Positions 18,313 to 25,608 of a stretch of DNA of 64,000 nt are shown one piece after another. The notes beneath the pieces were generated by a model. The model was not told where the DNA came from and ran no database searches. It was given only the letters and a program-made list of their open reading frames with translations. The stretch comes from Spirochaetaceae bacterium UBA5556 (GTDB taxonomy: Bacteria > Spirochaetota > Spirochaetia > Treponematales > Rectinemataceae): assembly GCA_002425765.1 (NCBI GenBank), contig DIMW01000015.1, positions 1 to 64,000 on the forward strand, read 5' to 3'. The number at the start of each line of letters is the position of its first letter. Position 1 is the stretch's first letter. The position numbers were made by a program, and so were the translations under genes.

Positions 18313-19695
18313 TTAATGCGCGCTCCACGCGGCTTCCCGGATGACTTCCGATACGGTCGGGTGGGGGAAGACCATGTTCTGAAGCGCGGAGAGCGGCAGC
18401 CTGCGTTCGAGCGTCAACGCCGCGCCCCATATGTGCTCGGAGGCGTACGCGCCCAGCATGTGGACGCCCAATATCCTCTGGCCTGTTTTTTCAAAGATAA
18501 TTTTGACGGAGCCGGGCGAGCTGAAGCCGTTTTCGGCGATAAAGCGCCCCGAGACGCCGTAGGGGGTCCGGATGACGCTTACGTCGTAGCCCCTCGCCTT
18601 CGCTTCGTCCTCCGTATAGCCGACGCCGGCCGCTTCCGGCAGGGAGAAAAGGGCCCAGGGAACAGTTTCGGGCACGAACTCCTGGGCGCTGCGTTCTCCC
18701 CCGCGGGTGGCGAGAATATCCGCGACCGCGACTTCGGCCATGCGGTACGCGGCGTGGGCGAGCTGACTCTTCCCCGTGACGTCGCCGATTGCCCACAGGC
18801 CGGGAAGGTTCGTGCGCTGGCGGGCGTCCGTCGCGACCGCGCGGTTTTTTATCTCGAGTCCTATTTCCTGCGCCCCCCATCCCTCGGTGTTGGCCTTCCT
18901 CCCCACGGACATGAGGACGACGTCGGCTTCCACCGAACCTTTTTCGCCATTCTTCATCTCATAGGCGACCTTCTGACCCTCGACGGAGGTGACTTTTGCC
19001 CCGAGCGTGAAGGTGACTTGTTTGAGCGCGTTCCTCAGCATCATGGCCATCTGCCTGTCCATGACGGGGACGATTTCGTCCATCATCTCGACGATGGTGA
19101 CTTTCGAGCCGAACGAGGAAAAGAGGCTCGCGAATTCGAGACCGATCACGCCGCCACCGATGACGCAGAGCCTCTGCGGAATCTCCTTCAGCGAGAGCAT
19201 GCCGGTCGAATCGAGTACCGCCGGGTTCCCTTTTGCGCCGGGAATCGGCGGGATGACGGGCGAGGACCCCGTCGCGATGATGAGGTTGTCGGCGTCGAGG
19301 AGAACGGGTTCGGCGGCGCCGTGTTCCACCGCGACGCTGTGCGGGCCCGTGAGCTTTCCCTGGCCGCGCACGATTTCGACCTCTCCCTTTTTCAGGGTGA
19401 GTTCCAGCGCGCGGCGAAGGCGGGTCACTACTTCGTCCTTCCATGCCACGACGCGCGGCCAGTTGACGCGCGCGCCGTCGGTCTCGACGCCGAAGGCCGT
19501 TCCCTCGCGGGCGTGGGCGTAGAGCTTCGCGCTGTTGAGGAAGGTCTTGGTCGGCACGCAGCCGATGTTGAGGCAGGTTCCGCCCAGGTCGGTCTTTTCG
19601 ACGAGGGCGACTTTCAGCTTCTCCGCGGCGAGGCGCTCGGCGGCCAGATAGCCTCCGGGTCCCGCCCCAAGGATGACCACATCATAATGAGCCAT
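18313..19695 (-). CDS. lpdA: dihydrolipoyl dehydrogenase (E3)
   Basis: A 460-residue flavoprotein disulphide reductase. The FAD loop is VVILGAGPGGYLAAERLA, the redox-active disulphide is GGTCLNIGCVPTK, the NAD loop is CVIGGGVIGLEFASLF, and the interface base is in FPHPTVSEVIREA with its His-x-x-x-x-Glu pair. It re-oxidises the lipoamide of the neighbouring E2 and passes electrons to NAD. I place the start at 19695, with GGAGAG upstream, rather than an ATG 15 bases earlier. It lies between E2 (16-base gap) and E1, so the complex is encoded E2-E3-E1. Confidence 0.95.
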   Translation of the reverse strand: MAHYDVVILGAGPGGYLAAERLAAEKLKVALVEKTDLGGTCLNIGCVPTKTFLNSAKLYAHAREGTAFGVETDGARVNWPRVVAWKDEVVTRLRRALELTLKKGEVEIVRGQGKLTGPHSVAVEHGAAEPVLLDADNLIIATGSSPVIPPIPGAKGNPAVLDSTGMLSLKEIPQRLCVIGGGVIGLEFASLFSSFGSKVTIVEMMDEIVPVMDRQMAMMLRNALKQVTFTLGAKVTSVEGQKVAYEMKNGEKGSVEADVVLMSVGRKANTEGWGAQEIGLEIKNRAVATDARQRTNLPGLWAIGDVTGKSQLAHAAYRMAEVAVADILATRGGERSAQEFVPETVPWALFSLPEAAGVGYTEDEAKARGYDVSVIRTPYGVSGRFIAENGFSSPGSVKIIFEKTGQRILGVHMLGAYASEHIWGAALTLERRLPLSALQNMVFPHPTVSEVIREAAWSAH

Positions 19696-19710
19696 ATTCT
19701 TTCTCTCCAT

Positions 19711-21039
19711 CTAAAAAGACATGAATAGAAAATCGATGTCGGCGATGACCTCCACGAGGCGCTTCAGGAAGCGCGCGGCGTAGGCGCCGTCTATAACCTG
19801 ATGGTCCGACGTGAGCGAAAGTCCGATGCGCATGCGCGTTTCTATACCTTTGTCCGTCTGGACAAGGGTCGGCCTCACCGTGCATACGCCCAGAATCGCG
19901 GTCTCGGGCGCGTTGATCACAGGCGTGAACTGATCGATGCCGTAGGCGCCGAGGTTCGTCACCGTGAATGTCGAGCCGGAGAGCGAATCGGGAGAGGCGC
20001 TGCCGTTTTGGCAGGCCTGGGCCAGTCTCTTGACTTCCTTCGAGAGTCCCGTGAGCGGCAGGGCCTGCGCATTTTTCACCACGGGCACCATGAGCCCTCG
20101 CGGTGTGTCGACCGCCACGCCCAGGTGGACGGGCCTATAGAGCTGGAGCGCTCCCTCGACGAGGTGCGCGTTGAATTCCGGGAATTCGGGCAGCACTTTG
20201 ATCGTCGCGGCCAACACCAGGTCTCCGATCGTGATGCCCGCGATGTCCGGGTTCTTCTGCGCCTTGAACCTGGCGCGGAGGGCGAGGAGGCGTTCCGCGT
20301 CCGCGGTACAGTGTTCGGTGTACTGGGCGGTAGTCTGGATGGAATTGAACATGCGCGCCGCGATCCGTTTGCGCACGCCGATGAGCGGCACGGTCTCGAA
20401 TTCCTGGGCCGCCCCGGCGATGGCCTGGACGGTTTCTTGGGGGGGACGCGCCTCGGCCGCGCGCGGAGCCGTCGCCTCAAGGGAGGCCGCGACGACATCG
20501 CGCTCTAGAATCCTGCCCCCAGGTCCGCTGCCCTGAGTGACGGCGCCGACGCTCACGCCTAGCCGGGACATCGCCTGCCTCGCTCGGGGGCTGGCATGCT
20601 TGTCCACGCCGCCAGCCAAAGATGGGGCCGGCGCGGCCTCCGAAATCTTCGAGGCCTCTGGTGAGGTGGTCGGGGCGCCCGCTTTTGTTTCTGAGGAAGG
20701 GCCGGTCCGCGCGGCGTCCGGCGCCGCAGCCGCCTGGGCTGCCCTCGTTTCTCCCGCCGGGGAAGTCCGCCCCGCTTCAGGGCCTTGTTGCCAAACCTCT
20801 CCGGGCTCGCCGATCACGGCGATAGGTTCGAGGACGGGCACATCGTCGCCCACCTTGCGCAGGAGCGCGAGCACCGTGCCCTCTACGCCGGCAGGCACGT
20901 CCATCGTCGCCTTGTCGGTCTCGATTTCGCACAGGACCGAGTCTTTCGCGATCCGGTCACCCGGCTTCACTTTCCACGAAAGGATGACACTCGATTCCAC
21001 CGTATTGCCGAGTTTCGGCATAATGATCTTTGTCGCCAT
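19711..21039 (-). CDS. dihydrolipoamide acyltransferase (E2)
   Basis: A 442-residue E2 core protein. Residues 1-75 form one lipoyl domain with the modified lysine in EIETDKATMDVPA (Lys43). An Ala/Pro-rich linker follows (about 80-145), then a peripheral-subunit-binding domain ASPRARQAMSRLGV with GPGGRILERDV. The catalytic domain ends in SDHQVIDGAYAARFL, with the conserved His413 and Asp417. It transfers the acyl group from E1 to coenzyme A. Which acyl group is not evident; the acetoin dehydrogenase and pyruvate dehydrogenase E2 groups look equally close. It lies 22 bases after the DeoR gene in the same operon. Confidence 0.93.
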   Translation of the reverse strand: MATKIIMPKLGNTVESSVILSWKVKPGDRIAKDSVLCEIETDKATMDVPAGVEGTVLALLRKVGDDVPVLEPIAVIGEPGEVWQQGPEAGRTSPAGETRAAQAAAAPDAARTGPSSETKAGAPTTSPEASKISEAAPAPSLAGGVDKHASPRARQAMSRLGVSVGAVTQGSGPGGRILERDVVAASLEATAPRAAEARPPQETVQAIAGAAQEFETVPLIGVRKRIAARMFNSIQTTAQYTEHCTADAERLLALRARFKAQKNPDIAGITIGDLVLAATIKVLPEFPEFNAHLVEGALQLYRPVHLGVAVDTPRGLMVPVVKNAQALPLTGLSKEVKRLAQACQNGSASPDSLSGSTFTVTNLGAYGIDQFTPVINAPETAILGVCTVRPTLVQTDKGIETRMRIGLSLTSDHQVIDGAYAARFLKRLVEVIADIDFLFMSF

Positions 21040-21061
21040 ACTTTGTTCTTCCTCTCTTTGT

Positions 21062-21817
21062 TTATGTGAGGAGCACTTCGAGCCCTTCGGCCTGGAGCGC
21101 CTCTATCGCTTCTTTGGACAGACCTGTATCGGAGATGATGCCGTGCACAGAGTTGAGCGGCAGCACACTGACGAAGCCGACCTTGCCGAATTTCGATGAA
21201 TCCGCGACGAGCCAGGTGATCTCGGCGCGCGCACTCATGGCCCGTACGATTTCCGCGCCTTCGGTGAGCTGGGTCGTCATCCCGCGCGCCACCGAAAAAC
21301 CATCGGTCCCCACAAACGCGAGCCTCGCATTAAAACGCTCAAGGCTCTTGGCGGCGATTGGTCCGACGAGGGATTCGGTCTCCCGACGGAATCCCCCTCC
21401 CGTCAGGATCAGATTCAGAGTCGGGTTAGTGCGTGAGTAGGAGAACGCGAGCATGGAGTTGGTTACAATCTGGACATCCTGTTTACCGACGAGATATCTC
21501 GTGATGAGCGCGGTGGTGGTGCCCGCCTCGATCATGATGCGGTCGCCGTCGCAGACGAGTTCGGCGGCACGCTTTGCGATGCGCTGCTTCTCCTCCGTGT
21601 GGAGTCGCTGGTGTTCGAGTATGCTGCGGTGGATGGCGGGCGATGCGCCCCCGCGCATGCGCATGAGGTAACCCCGGTTTTCCAGGGTCGAGAGATCACC
21701 GCGGATGGTCACTTCCGAGACTCCCAGCGCGGCGGCCAGCTCGGAAACCGCGATATAGGAGCGGTCGGCGAGCAGCTCGACGATGGCGCGCTCCCGCTCA
21801 CTAAGATCAAATCGCAT
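21062..21817 (-). CDS. DeoR-family sugar-operon regulator
   Basis: A 251-residue DeoR/GlpR-type regulator. The N-terminal winged helix has LADRSYIAVSELAAALGVSEVTIRGDLSTLENRGYLMRMRGGA, the signature of the family. A sugar-phosphate-binding NagB-like domain follows with LICDG-like D-G-D-RIMIEAGTTTALI. These proteins usually repress sugar operons and are released by a phosphosugar intermediate. ATG 21817 is preceded by GGAGG; an earlier in-frame start would place the promoter inside the gene. It is the first gene of the nine-gene operon and likely autoregulates through the two ACTTCGAAA repeats around its promoter. Confidence 0.92.
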   Translation of the reverse strand: MRFDLSERERAIVELLADRSYIAVSELAAALGVSEVTIRGDLSTLENRGYLMRMRGGASPAIHRSILEHQRLHTEEKQRIAKRAAELVCDGDRIMIEAGTTTALITRYLVGKQDVQIVTNSMLAFSYSRTNPTLNLILTGGGFRRETESLVGPIAAKSLERFNARLAFVGTDGFSVARGMTTQLTEGAEIVRAMSARAEITWLVADSSKFGKVGFVSVLPLNSVHGIISDTGLSKEAIEALQAEGLEVLLT

Positions 21818-21867
21818 GGTCTTCCTCCGAAATAATTCGGATTGTCTTTCTAAGAACCTTCGTATAT

Positions 21868-21904
21868 ACTTCGAAATTCTTTCTTTTACTATAACACTTC
21901 GAAA
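21868..21904. promoter_or_regulatory. direct repeats ACTTCGAAA, candidate DeoR operator
   Basis: ACTTCGAAA occurs at 21868-21876 and again at 21896-21904, spaced 28 bases start to start, with the -10 box of the leftward promoter between them. Repeated half-sites around the promoter are typical for DeoR-family autoregulation. The assignment to the adjacent DeoR gene is inference. Confidence 0.5.
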
Positions 21905-21916
21905 AAACGTATGCAA
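21888..21916 (-). promoter_or_regulatory. sigma-70-type promoter of the leftward sugar operon
   Basis: On the minus strand TTGCAT (21911-21916) is followed after exactly 17 bases by TATAGT (21888-21893). It would give an mRNA leader of about 65 bases before the DeoR start at 21817. Confidence 0.6.
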
Positions 21917-21923
21917 GTCAAGT

Positions 21924-21953
21924 TTGACAAAAAAATGATGTAATCGTTTGTAT
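21924..21953 (+). promoter_or_regulatory. rightward promoter P1 overlapping LacI-type operator O2
   Basis: TTGACA (21924-21929) is followed after 18 bases by TTGTAT (21948-21953). The palindrome TGTAATCGTTTGTA at 21939-21952 lies between and over the -10, so a bound LacI repressor would block polymerase. It differs from the operator upstream of the ABC importer by only two bases. Confidence 0.6.
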
Positions 21954-21962
21954 TTTTCACTC

Positions 21963-21991
21963 TTGACAGAATGAAAAGCAGCCTAGAGAAT
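21963..21991 (+). promoter_or_regulatory. rightward promoter P2
   Basis: A consensus TTGACA (21963-21968) is followed after 17 bases by GAGAAT (21986-21991). Transcription would start near 21998, just before the palindrome at 22004-22017, a position suited to repression. Confidence 0.5.
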
Positions 21992-22003
21992 ATTCCTGTA
22001 GTA

Positions 22004-22017
22004 TGTAAACGTATACA
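22004..22017. promoter_or_regulatory. LacI-type operator O3
   Basis: TGTAAACGTATACA is palindromic at all but one base pair. It has the outer TGTA/TACA arms and central CG of LacI-family operators and matches the sites at 4921 and 21939. It sits immediately downstream of promoter P2. Confidence 0.62.
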
Positions 22018-22217
22018 TGAAGGCGAAGCGAATGGCGCACCAAACGGTGTCAAGGAGAGGGATAAAGTAGGCAAGATCGTTGTGATCGGCTATAATTCTG
22101 GAGCCTCGCGGGTCGCCGCGGTTCGCTAGGTTGTAGCGCCCGGCACGCGGAAATGCTTTGTTTGAAGGGCAGGTGTCCCCGCTTATCCCGCCGAAGGTTG
22201 ATGGAGATGAAAAGATT

Positions 22218-23210
22218 ATGATAGCAGCGTGCGGCGAAAGTTTGATCGATATGGTGCCTTCCGCACACGGGAGGAATCTCTTTGAGGCCTGTCCCGGAGG
22301 CTGTCCTTACAACAGCGCGATCGCCGCGGCGAGACTCGGCGTTTCCACCTGGTTTGTGGGAAAGACGTCGAGGGATTTTCTTGGCGACAGGATTGTCGCC
22401 AAATTGCAGGATTCGGGAGTCGACACTTCGCTGCTCGCGCGCAGCAGTCAGGCGGTCACTTTGGCTTTTGTCGAGCGCGATGCCGCCGGCAACGCAAACT
22501 ATGCCTTTTACTCGGCGGACGCGGCCGACCGTTTTGTCCTGCCTTCGGACTTGCCGGCGAAGTTGCCAGAACAGGTCATCTTTCTTCTCGTCGGTTCCAT
22601 CTCTCTTATGCAAGAGCCGTCGCGCTCGACGATTCTCTCTCTGATAGAGCGTGAACATGTTCAGAAACTCATAAGTTTCGACCCGAATATCAGACCGAGC
22701 CTCATTCAGTCAAAACCCGAATATCGGGGCCGTTTTGAATGGATCTGTCAGCGCAGCGCGATTGTGAAGGCGAGCGATTCGGACCTCGAGTGGGTCTACG
22801 GAATGCCCGCGGAAGAGGCGGCCGCGAAGGTGCTGGCATTGGGGCCGGAACTTGTGGCGCTCACAAAGGGGGAGCGTGGCGCGGTCTTCTTAACCAGGCG
22901 ACACCGCGTCGAACTGCCCGCAGTGAAGGTGAAGGTCGTCGATACGATCGGCGCGGGCGACAGCTTCCACGCGGCGCTTCTCGCGGGACTTGGATGGCTC
23001 AAGGTGCGCGACCGCGACAGCCTCGCCTCATTGAGCGAAGACAGTCTCAGGGCGGCGCTGCGCCTCGCCACGGCGGTTGCCGCACTCGACTGCACGACGC
23101 GCGGCGCCGAGCCGCCCACGCTGCACGAACTGGCCGTATCCGATCCGGAAGCGGTGCGGATCGCCCCCGGATTCATCCCGACATTCAATACCAAGGAGCG
23201 CATATGCTGA
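22218..23210 (+). CDS. PfkB-family (ribokinase-like) sugar kinase
   Basis: A 330-residue kinase of the ribokinase/PfkB family. The N-terminal CGESLIDMVP and PGGCPYNSAIAAARLG (substrate-binding di-glycine) and the C-terminal DTIGAGDSFHAALLAGL with the catalytic Asp are all present. It most resembles fructokinases and 2-keto-3-deoxygluconate-type kinases. The ATG at 22218 is preceded by GGAG at 22203-22206, slightly far away; a longer start from 22158 lacks any site. It is the first gene of the rightward operon and overlaps the fucU start (ATGCTGA). Together with the FGGY kinase it gives the region two candidate sugar kinases. Confidence 0.9.
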   Translation: MIAACGESLIDMVPSAHGRNLFEACPGGCPYNSAIAAARLGVSTWFVGKTSRDFLGDRIVAKLQDSGVDTSLLARSSQAVTLAFVERDAAGNANYAFYSADAADRFVLPSDLPAKLPEQVIFLLVGSISLMQEPSRSTILSLIEREHVQKLISFDPNIRPSLIQSKPEYRGRFEWICQRSAIVKASDSDLEWVYGMPAEEAAAKVLALGPELVALTKGERGAVFLTRRHRVELPAVKVKVVDTIGAGDSFHAALLAGLGWLKVRDRDSLASLSEDSLRAALRLATAVAALDCTTRGAEPPTLHELAVSDPEAVRIAPGFIPTFNTKERIC

Positions 23211-23614
23211 TCGGAATAAAACCCTGCATTTCGGCGGAATTACTTTCGGCGCTCTACCGGATGGGGCACGGCGACGAGATCGTCCTCGCCGACGCTTTCT
23301 TCTGCGGCGACGCGCTCAATCCGCGCGTGATACGCGCCGACGGCATTCTGAGGCTCATCAATCTCGACAGCTATGTTGATGCGCCCGTGACCATGATGCA
23401 GCCTTCGGCGGGAGATGTCCTTGATCCGGAGGCCGAACTTCGCTACCGCCAAGTCATTGATCGCTATTGGCCCGATACGCCGCCGATAGCGCGTATGGAA
23501 CGCTTTGCCTTTTATGAAAGGGCGAAGAAGGCGTTCGCGGTGGTTATGACCGGCGAGACAGTCAAATATGGCAACATTATTCTGAAGAAAGGGGTGCCGC
23601 CCGTCTCCGATTAA
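23204..23614 (+). CDS. fucU: FucU/RbsD-family sugar mutarotase
   Basis: A 136-residue protein with the RbsD/FucU pattern: LIGIKPCISAELLSALYRMGHGDEIVLADAFF near the start, including the conserved His and Asp, then RADGILRLINLDSYVDAPVTMM and the final tyrosine-containing GNIILKKGVPP. These enzymes interconvert sugar anomers, for example alpha- and beta-L-fucose, so that the isomerase gets the right form. The start ATG 23204 follows AAGGAG and overlaps the PfkB stop, so it is translationally coupled. Its partner isomerase FucI is encoded later in the same operon. Confidence 0.9.
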   Translation: MLIGIKPCISAELLSALYRMGHGDEIVLADAFFCGDALNPRVIRADGILRLINLDSYVDAPVTMMQPSAGDVLDPEAELRYRQVIDRYWPDTPPIARMERFAFYERAKKAFAVVMTGETVKYGNIILKKGVPPVSD

Positions 23615-23641
23615 ATCGAGGGCAAAAGGGCGTTATCGGCT

Positions 23642-24571
23642 ATGGAACAGGCAGCGGGTTCTCTTCTTTCGATAGCGATTCTCATGGTCGCTGGCTATGC
23701 GCTCGCGAGGCGAGGCTGGCTGGGGGAGCGCGCCGTCGAAGGGCTCAAAAGGCTCATCACGAACCTGACGCTGCCCCTGCTTTTGTTTCGCGCTTTCCTG
23801 CAGCTGAGGCCCAACGGAAGAAACGTTCTGCTCGCCGCGCTCGTCTTCGCCGCCTGCGCCGTCATGGGGCTCCTCGGGGCGCTGCTCAGCCGTGTGGCCC
23901 GTACTCCAAAGCCCGAGACGCGCCTCCTGTTCCAGGGCTTTGAGGCGGGCATGCTCGGCTATGCGCTCTACGCGGGGTATCACGGAAGCGAGCATCTTTC
24001 ATCCTTTGCCGCCCTCGATATGGGGCAGGTTATCTATGTGTTCACGGTCCTCATGGCCCAGATGAGTATGGCCGCCGTGGGGCGAGGCACTGAGAAGCCG
24101 AAATTTCCCTGGCGTGACGTCGCGAACTCCAAGGTGCTCTGGGCGATAGTGGGCGGCATAGCGCTCTCCCTCCTTGCTCCTGGTTTTTCGGAAGTCTTGG
24201 CGGTTCGGAGCGGATTGACGCGCGCAATCTTCGATACTGTAGGCGGCCTGACGACACCGTTGGTCTGCCTTGTGATCGGCGCTTCGCTCAGCGCGGGAAT
24301 TGTCGCGGATAAGGCTCTTGTACGGGTGGTAGCCGCGCGCGCCGTGGTCGCGGTCGGTATCGGGCTCGTATTCGCGTACCTGATTGTGCCGGCGCTGGGC
24401 TTTTCCGGCTGGCACGCGCGCGCGGCGATGATGCTGTTTGTCCTGCCGCCCCCTTTCGTCATTCCCGTATACCACAGGGGCAACGAGCGGTTTGTCGGCA
24501 GTGTGCTCACTTTGTTCACGCTTGTCTCCGTGGTGCTGATCGCGGTGCTCGCAGTCGCGGGGGTCGTGTGA
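23642..24571 (+). CDS. AEC-family (auxin efflux carrier-like) transporter
   Basis: A 309-residue membrane protein with about ten hydrophobic helices in two halves. N-terminal segments such as ARRGWLGERAVEGLKRLITNLTLPLLLFRAFL, with the N-x-T-LP helix break, and the C-terminal AAMMLFVLPPPFVIPVYH identify the AEC family, which includes bacterial malate/organic-acid permeases. Its place between fucU and the LacI gene suggests export or import of a pathway product or substrate, perhaps an organic acid made by the pathway. Its stop overlaps the regulator start (TGATG). Confidence 0.85.
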   Translation: MEQAAGSLLSIAILMVAGYALARRGWLGERAVEGLKRLITNLTLPLLLFRAFLQLRPNGRNVLLAALVFAACAVMGLLGALLSRVARTPKPETRLLFQGFEAGMLGYALYAGYHGSEHLSSFAALDMGQVIYVFTVLMAQMSMAAVGRGTEKPKFPWRDVANSKVLWAIVGGIALSLLAPGFSEVLAVRSGLTRAIFDTVGGLTTPLVCLVIGASLSAGIVADKALVRVVAARAVVAVGIGLVFAYLIVPALGFSGWHARAAMMLFVLPPPFVIPVYHRGNERFVGSVLTLFTLVSVVLIAVLAVAGVV

Positions 24572-25578
24572 TGGCACACAGCACTATAACCATACGCAAT
24601 GTCGCGGAGCGAGCGAATGTGTCCACGGCCACGGTCTCACGGGTGCTCAACAACGATCCCCGCGTGCGAAGTGAGACAAAGGCTGTCGTGCTGGAGGCGA
24701 TGGAATCGCTCGGGTACAAGATCAATTTTGTGGCCCGCAGCCTCAAGACGAACCGGACCCACACGATTGGCGTTCTCGCCCCGGACCTCTCAGGTGATTT
24801 TTTCATGTTCATCGCGGAGAGCATGAGCCGGGAGCTGACCCTGCGCGGTTACTCCATCGTCGTGGGCACATCGCGGGACTCGGAGGAAGAAGAGGCGAAG
24901 CGCCTGCGACACCTCGCCGAGCGCCTCGTCGACGGTGTGGTCCTCATCCCCATAGGAAGTTCGAGCGCCTATCTTCCGCAGATCTCCGCCCTGAACATTC
25001 CCATCGTCTTCGTCGACCGCGGGTTTGTGGGCTATGAGGCCGATCAGGTGCTCGTCGACAATGAGGGCGGGGCCTATGAAGCCGTGCGGGCTCTGATCAG
25101 GGAAGGCCATCGCCGCATTGGTTTCCTCGGAGGAAAGCCCGAAGTGACGACCGCGGGCGAGCGCTTTGCCGGCTACCGCCGGGCGATGGAGGAAACGGGG
25201 CTCGAGATCGAGCAGCGCTATGTGCGCTTCGGCCACCCCACACTCCCCTTCGGCTATCGTACCATGGAGGAGATCGTGAAGGACCCGGATTCGCCGGATA
25301 CATGGTTTGTCGTCAACCTGTTCGCGCACTTGGGCGCGACCAATTATCTCGTCTCCGAGGGAGGGGAGATGGCGCGCCGGATCACCTTCGCGGCCTTCGA
25401 CGAGATGCCCTATTCTCCGCTCCTGAGGTATTGCCGGTACGCCGTGCAGCAGCCGATCGCCGAGATGGGCAAGGCCGCCGCGAACCTCATCATCGACAGG
25501 ATTGAAGGGAAGGGACCGCCTGGACCGCAGATTCTTCGGTTCAAGACGCGATTGATACAACACACGCTCGCACGCTGA
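24571..25578 (+). CDS. LacI-family transcriptional regulator
   Basis: A 335-residue regulator. The N-terminal helix-turn-helix and hinge read TITIRNVAERANVSTATVSRVLNNDPRVRSETKAVVLEAMESLGYKINFVARSLKTNRT, and a periplasmic-binding-protein-like effector domain follows (IGVLAPDLSGDFF, VVLIPIGSS, VFVDRG, RIGFLGG). It is encoded inside the rightward sugar operon between the AEC transporter and FucI and should bind the three TGTAAWCGTWTACA palindromes at 4921, 21939 and 22004. The effector is probably the sugar or its phosphate. Confidence 0.93.
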   Translation: MAHSTITIRNVAERANVSTATVSRVLNNDPRVRSETKAVVLEAMESLGYKINFVARSLKTNRTHTIGVLAPDLSGDFFMFIAESMSRELTLRGYSIVVGTSRDSEEEEAKRLRHLAERLVDGVVLIPIGSSSAYLPQISALNIPIVFVDRGFVGYEADQVLVDNEGGAYEAVRALIREGHRRIGFLGGKPEVTTAGERFAGYRRAMEETGLEIEQRYVRFGHPTLPFGYRTMEEIVKDPDSPDTWFVVNLFAHLGATNYLVSEGGEMARRITFAAFDEMPYSPLLRYCRYAVQQPIAEMGKAAANLIIDRIEGKGPPGPQILRFKTRLIQHTLAR

Positions 25579-25608
25579 GCGCCGAGATGAATCTATCGGA
25601 GGAATAAC

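Larger units (their letters stand above)
21818..22217. other. 400-base divergent regulatory region
   Basis: This gap between the DeoR and PfkB genes holds the leftward promoter, two rightward promoters, two DeoR-like direct repeats and two LacI-type palindromes, each listed separately. The stretch 22,020-22,200 is a G+C-richer leader of the rightward operon in which I see no gene or clear structure. The arrangement would allow both regulators to act on both operons. Confidence 0.6.

Noticed and set aside
17104..19728. Plus-strand 874-codon open frame opposite E1 and E3
   Set aside because: It is a mirror of two well-supported minus-strand genes. Its composition (Asp/His/Arg/Val rich) is the usual artefact of G+C-rich antisense frames.
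22020..22200. A riboswitch in the long leader of the rightward sugar operon
   Set aside because: No conserved aptamer motif (TPP, purine, glmS, cobalamin) could be recognised, and LacI/DeoR sites already explain regulation.
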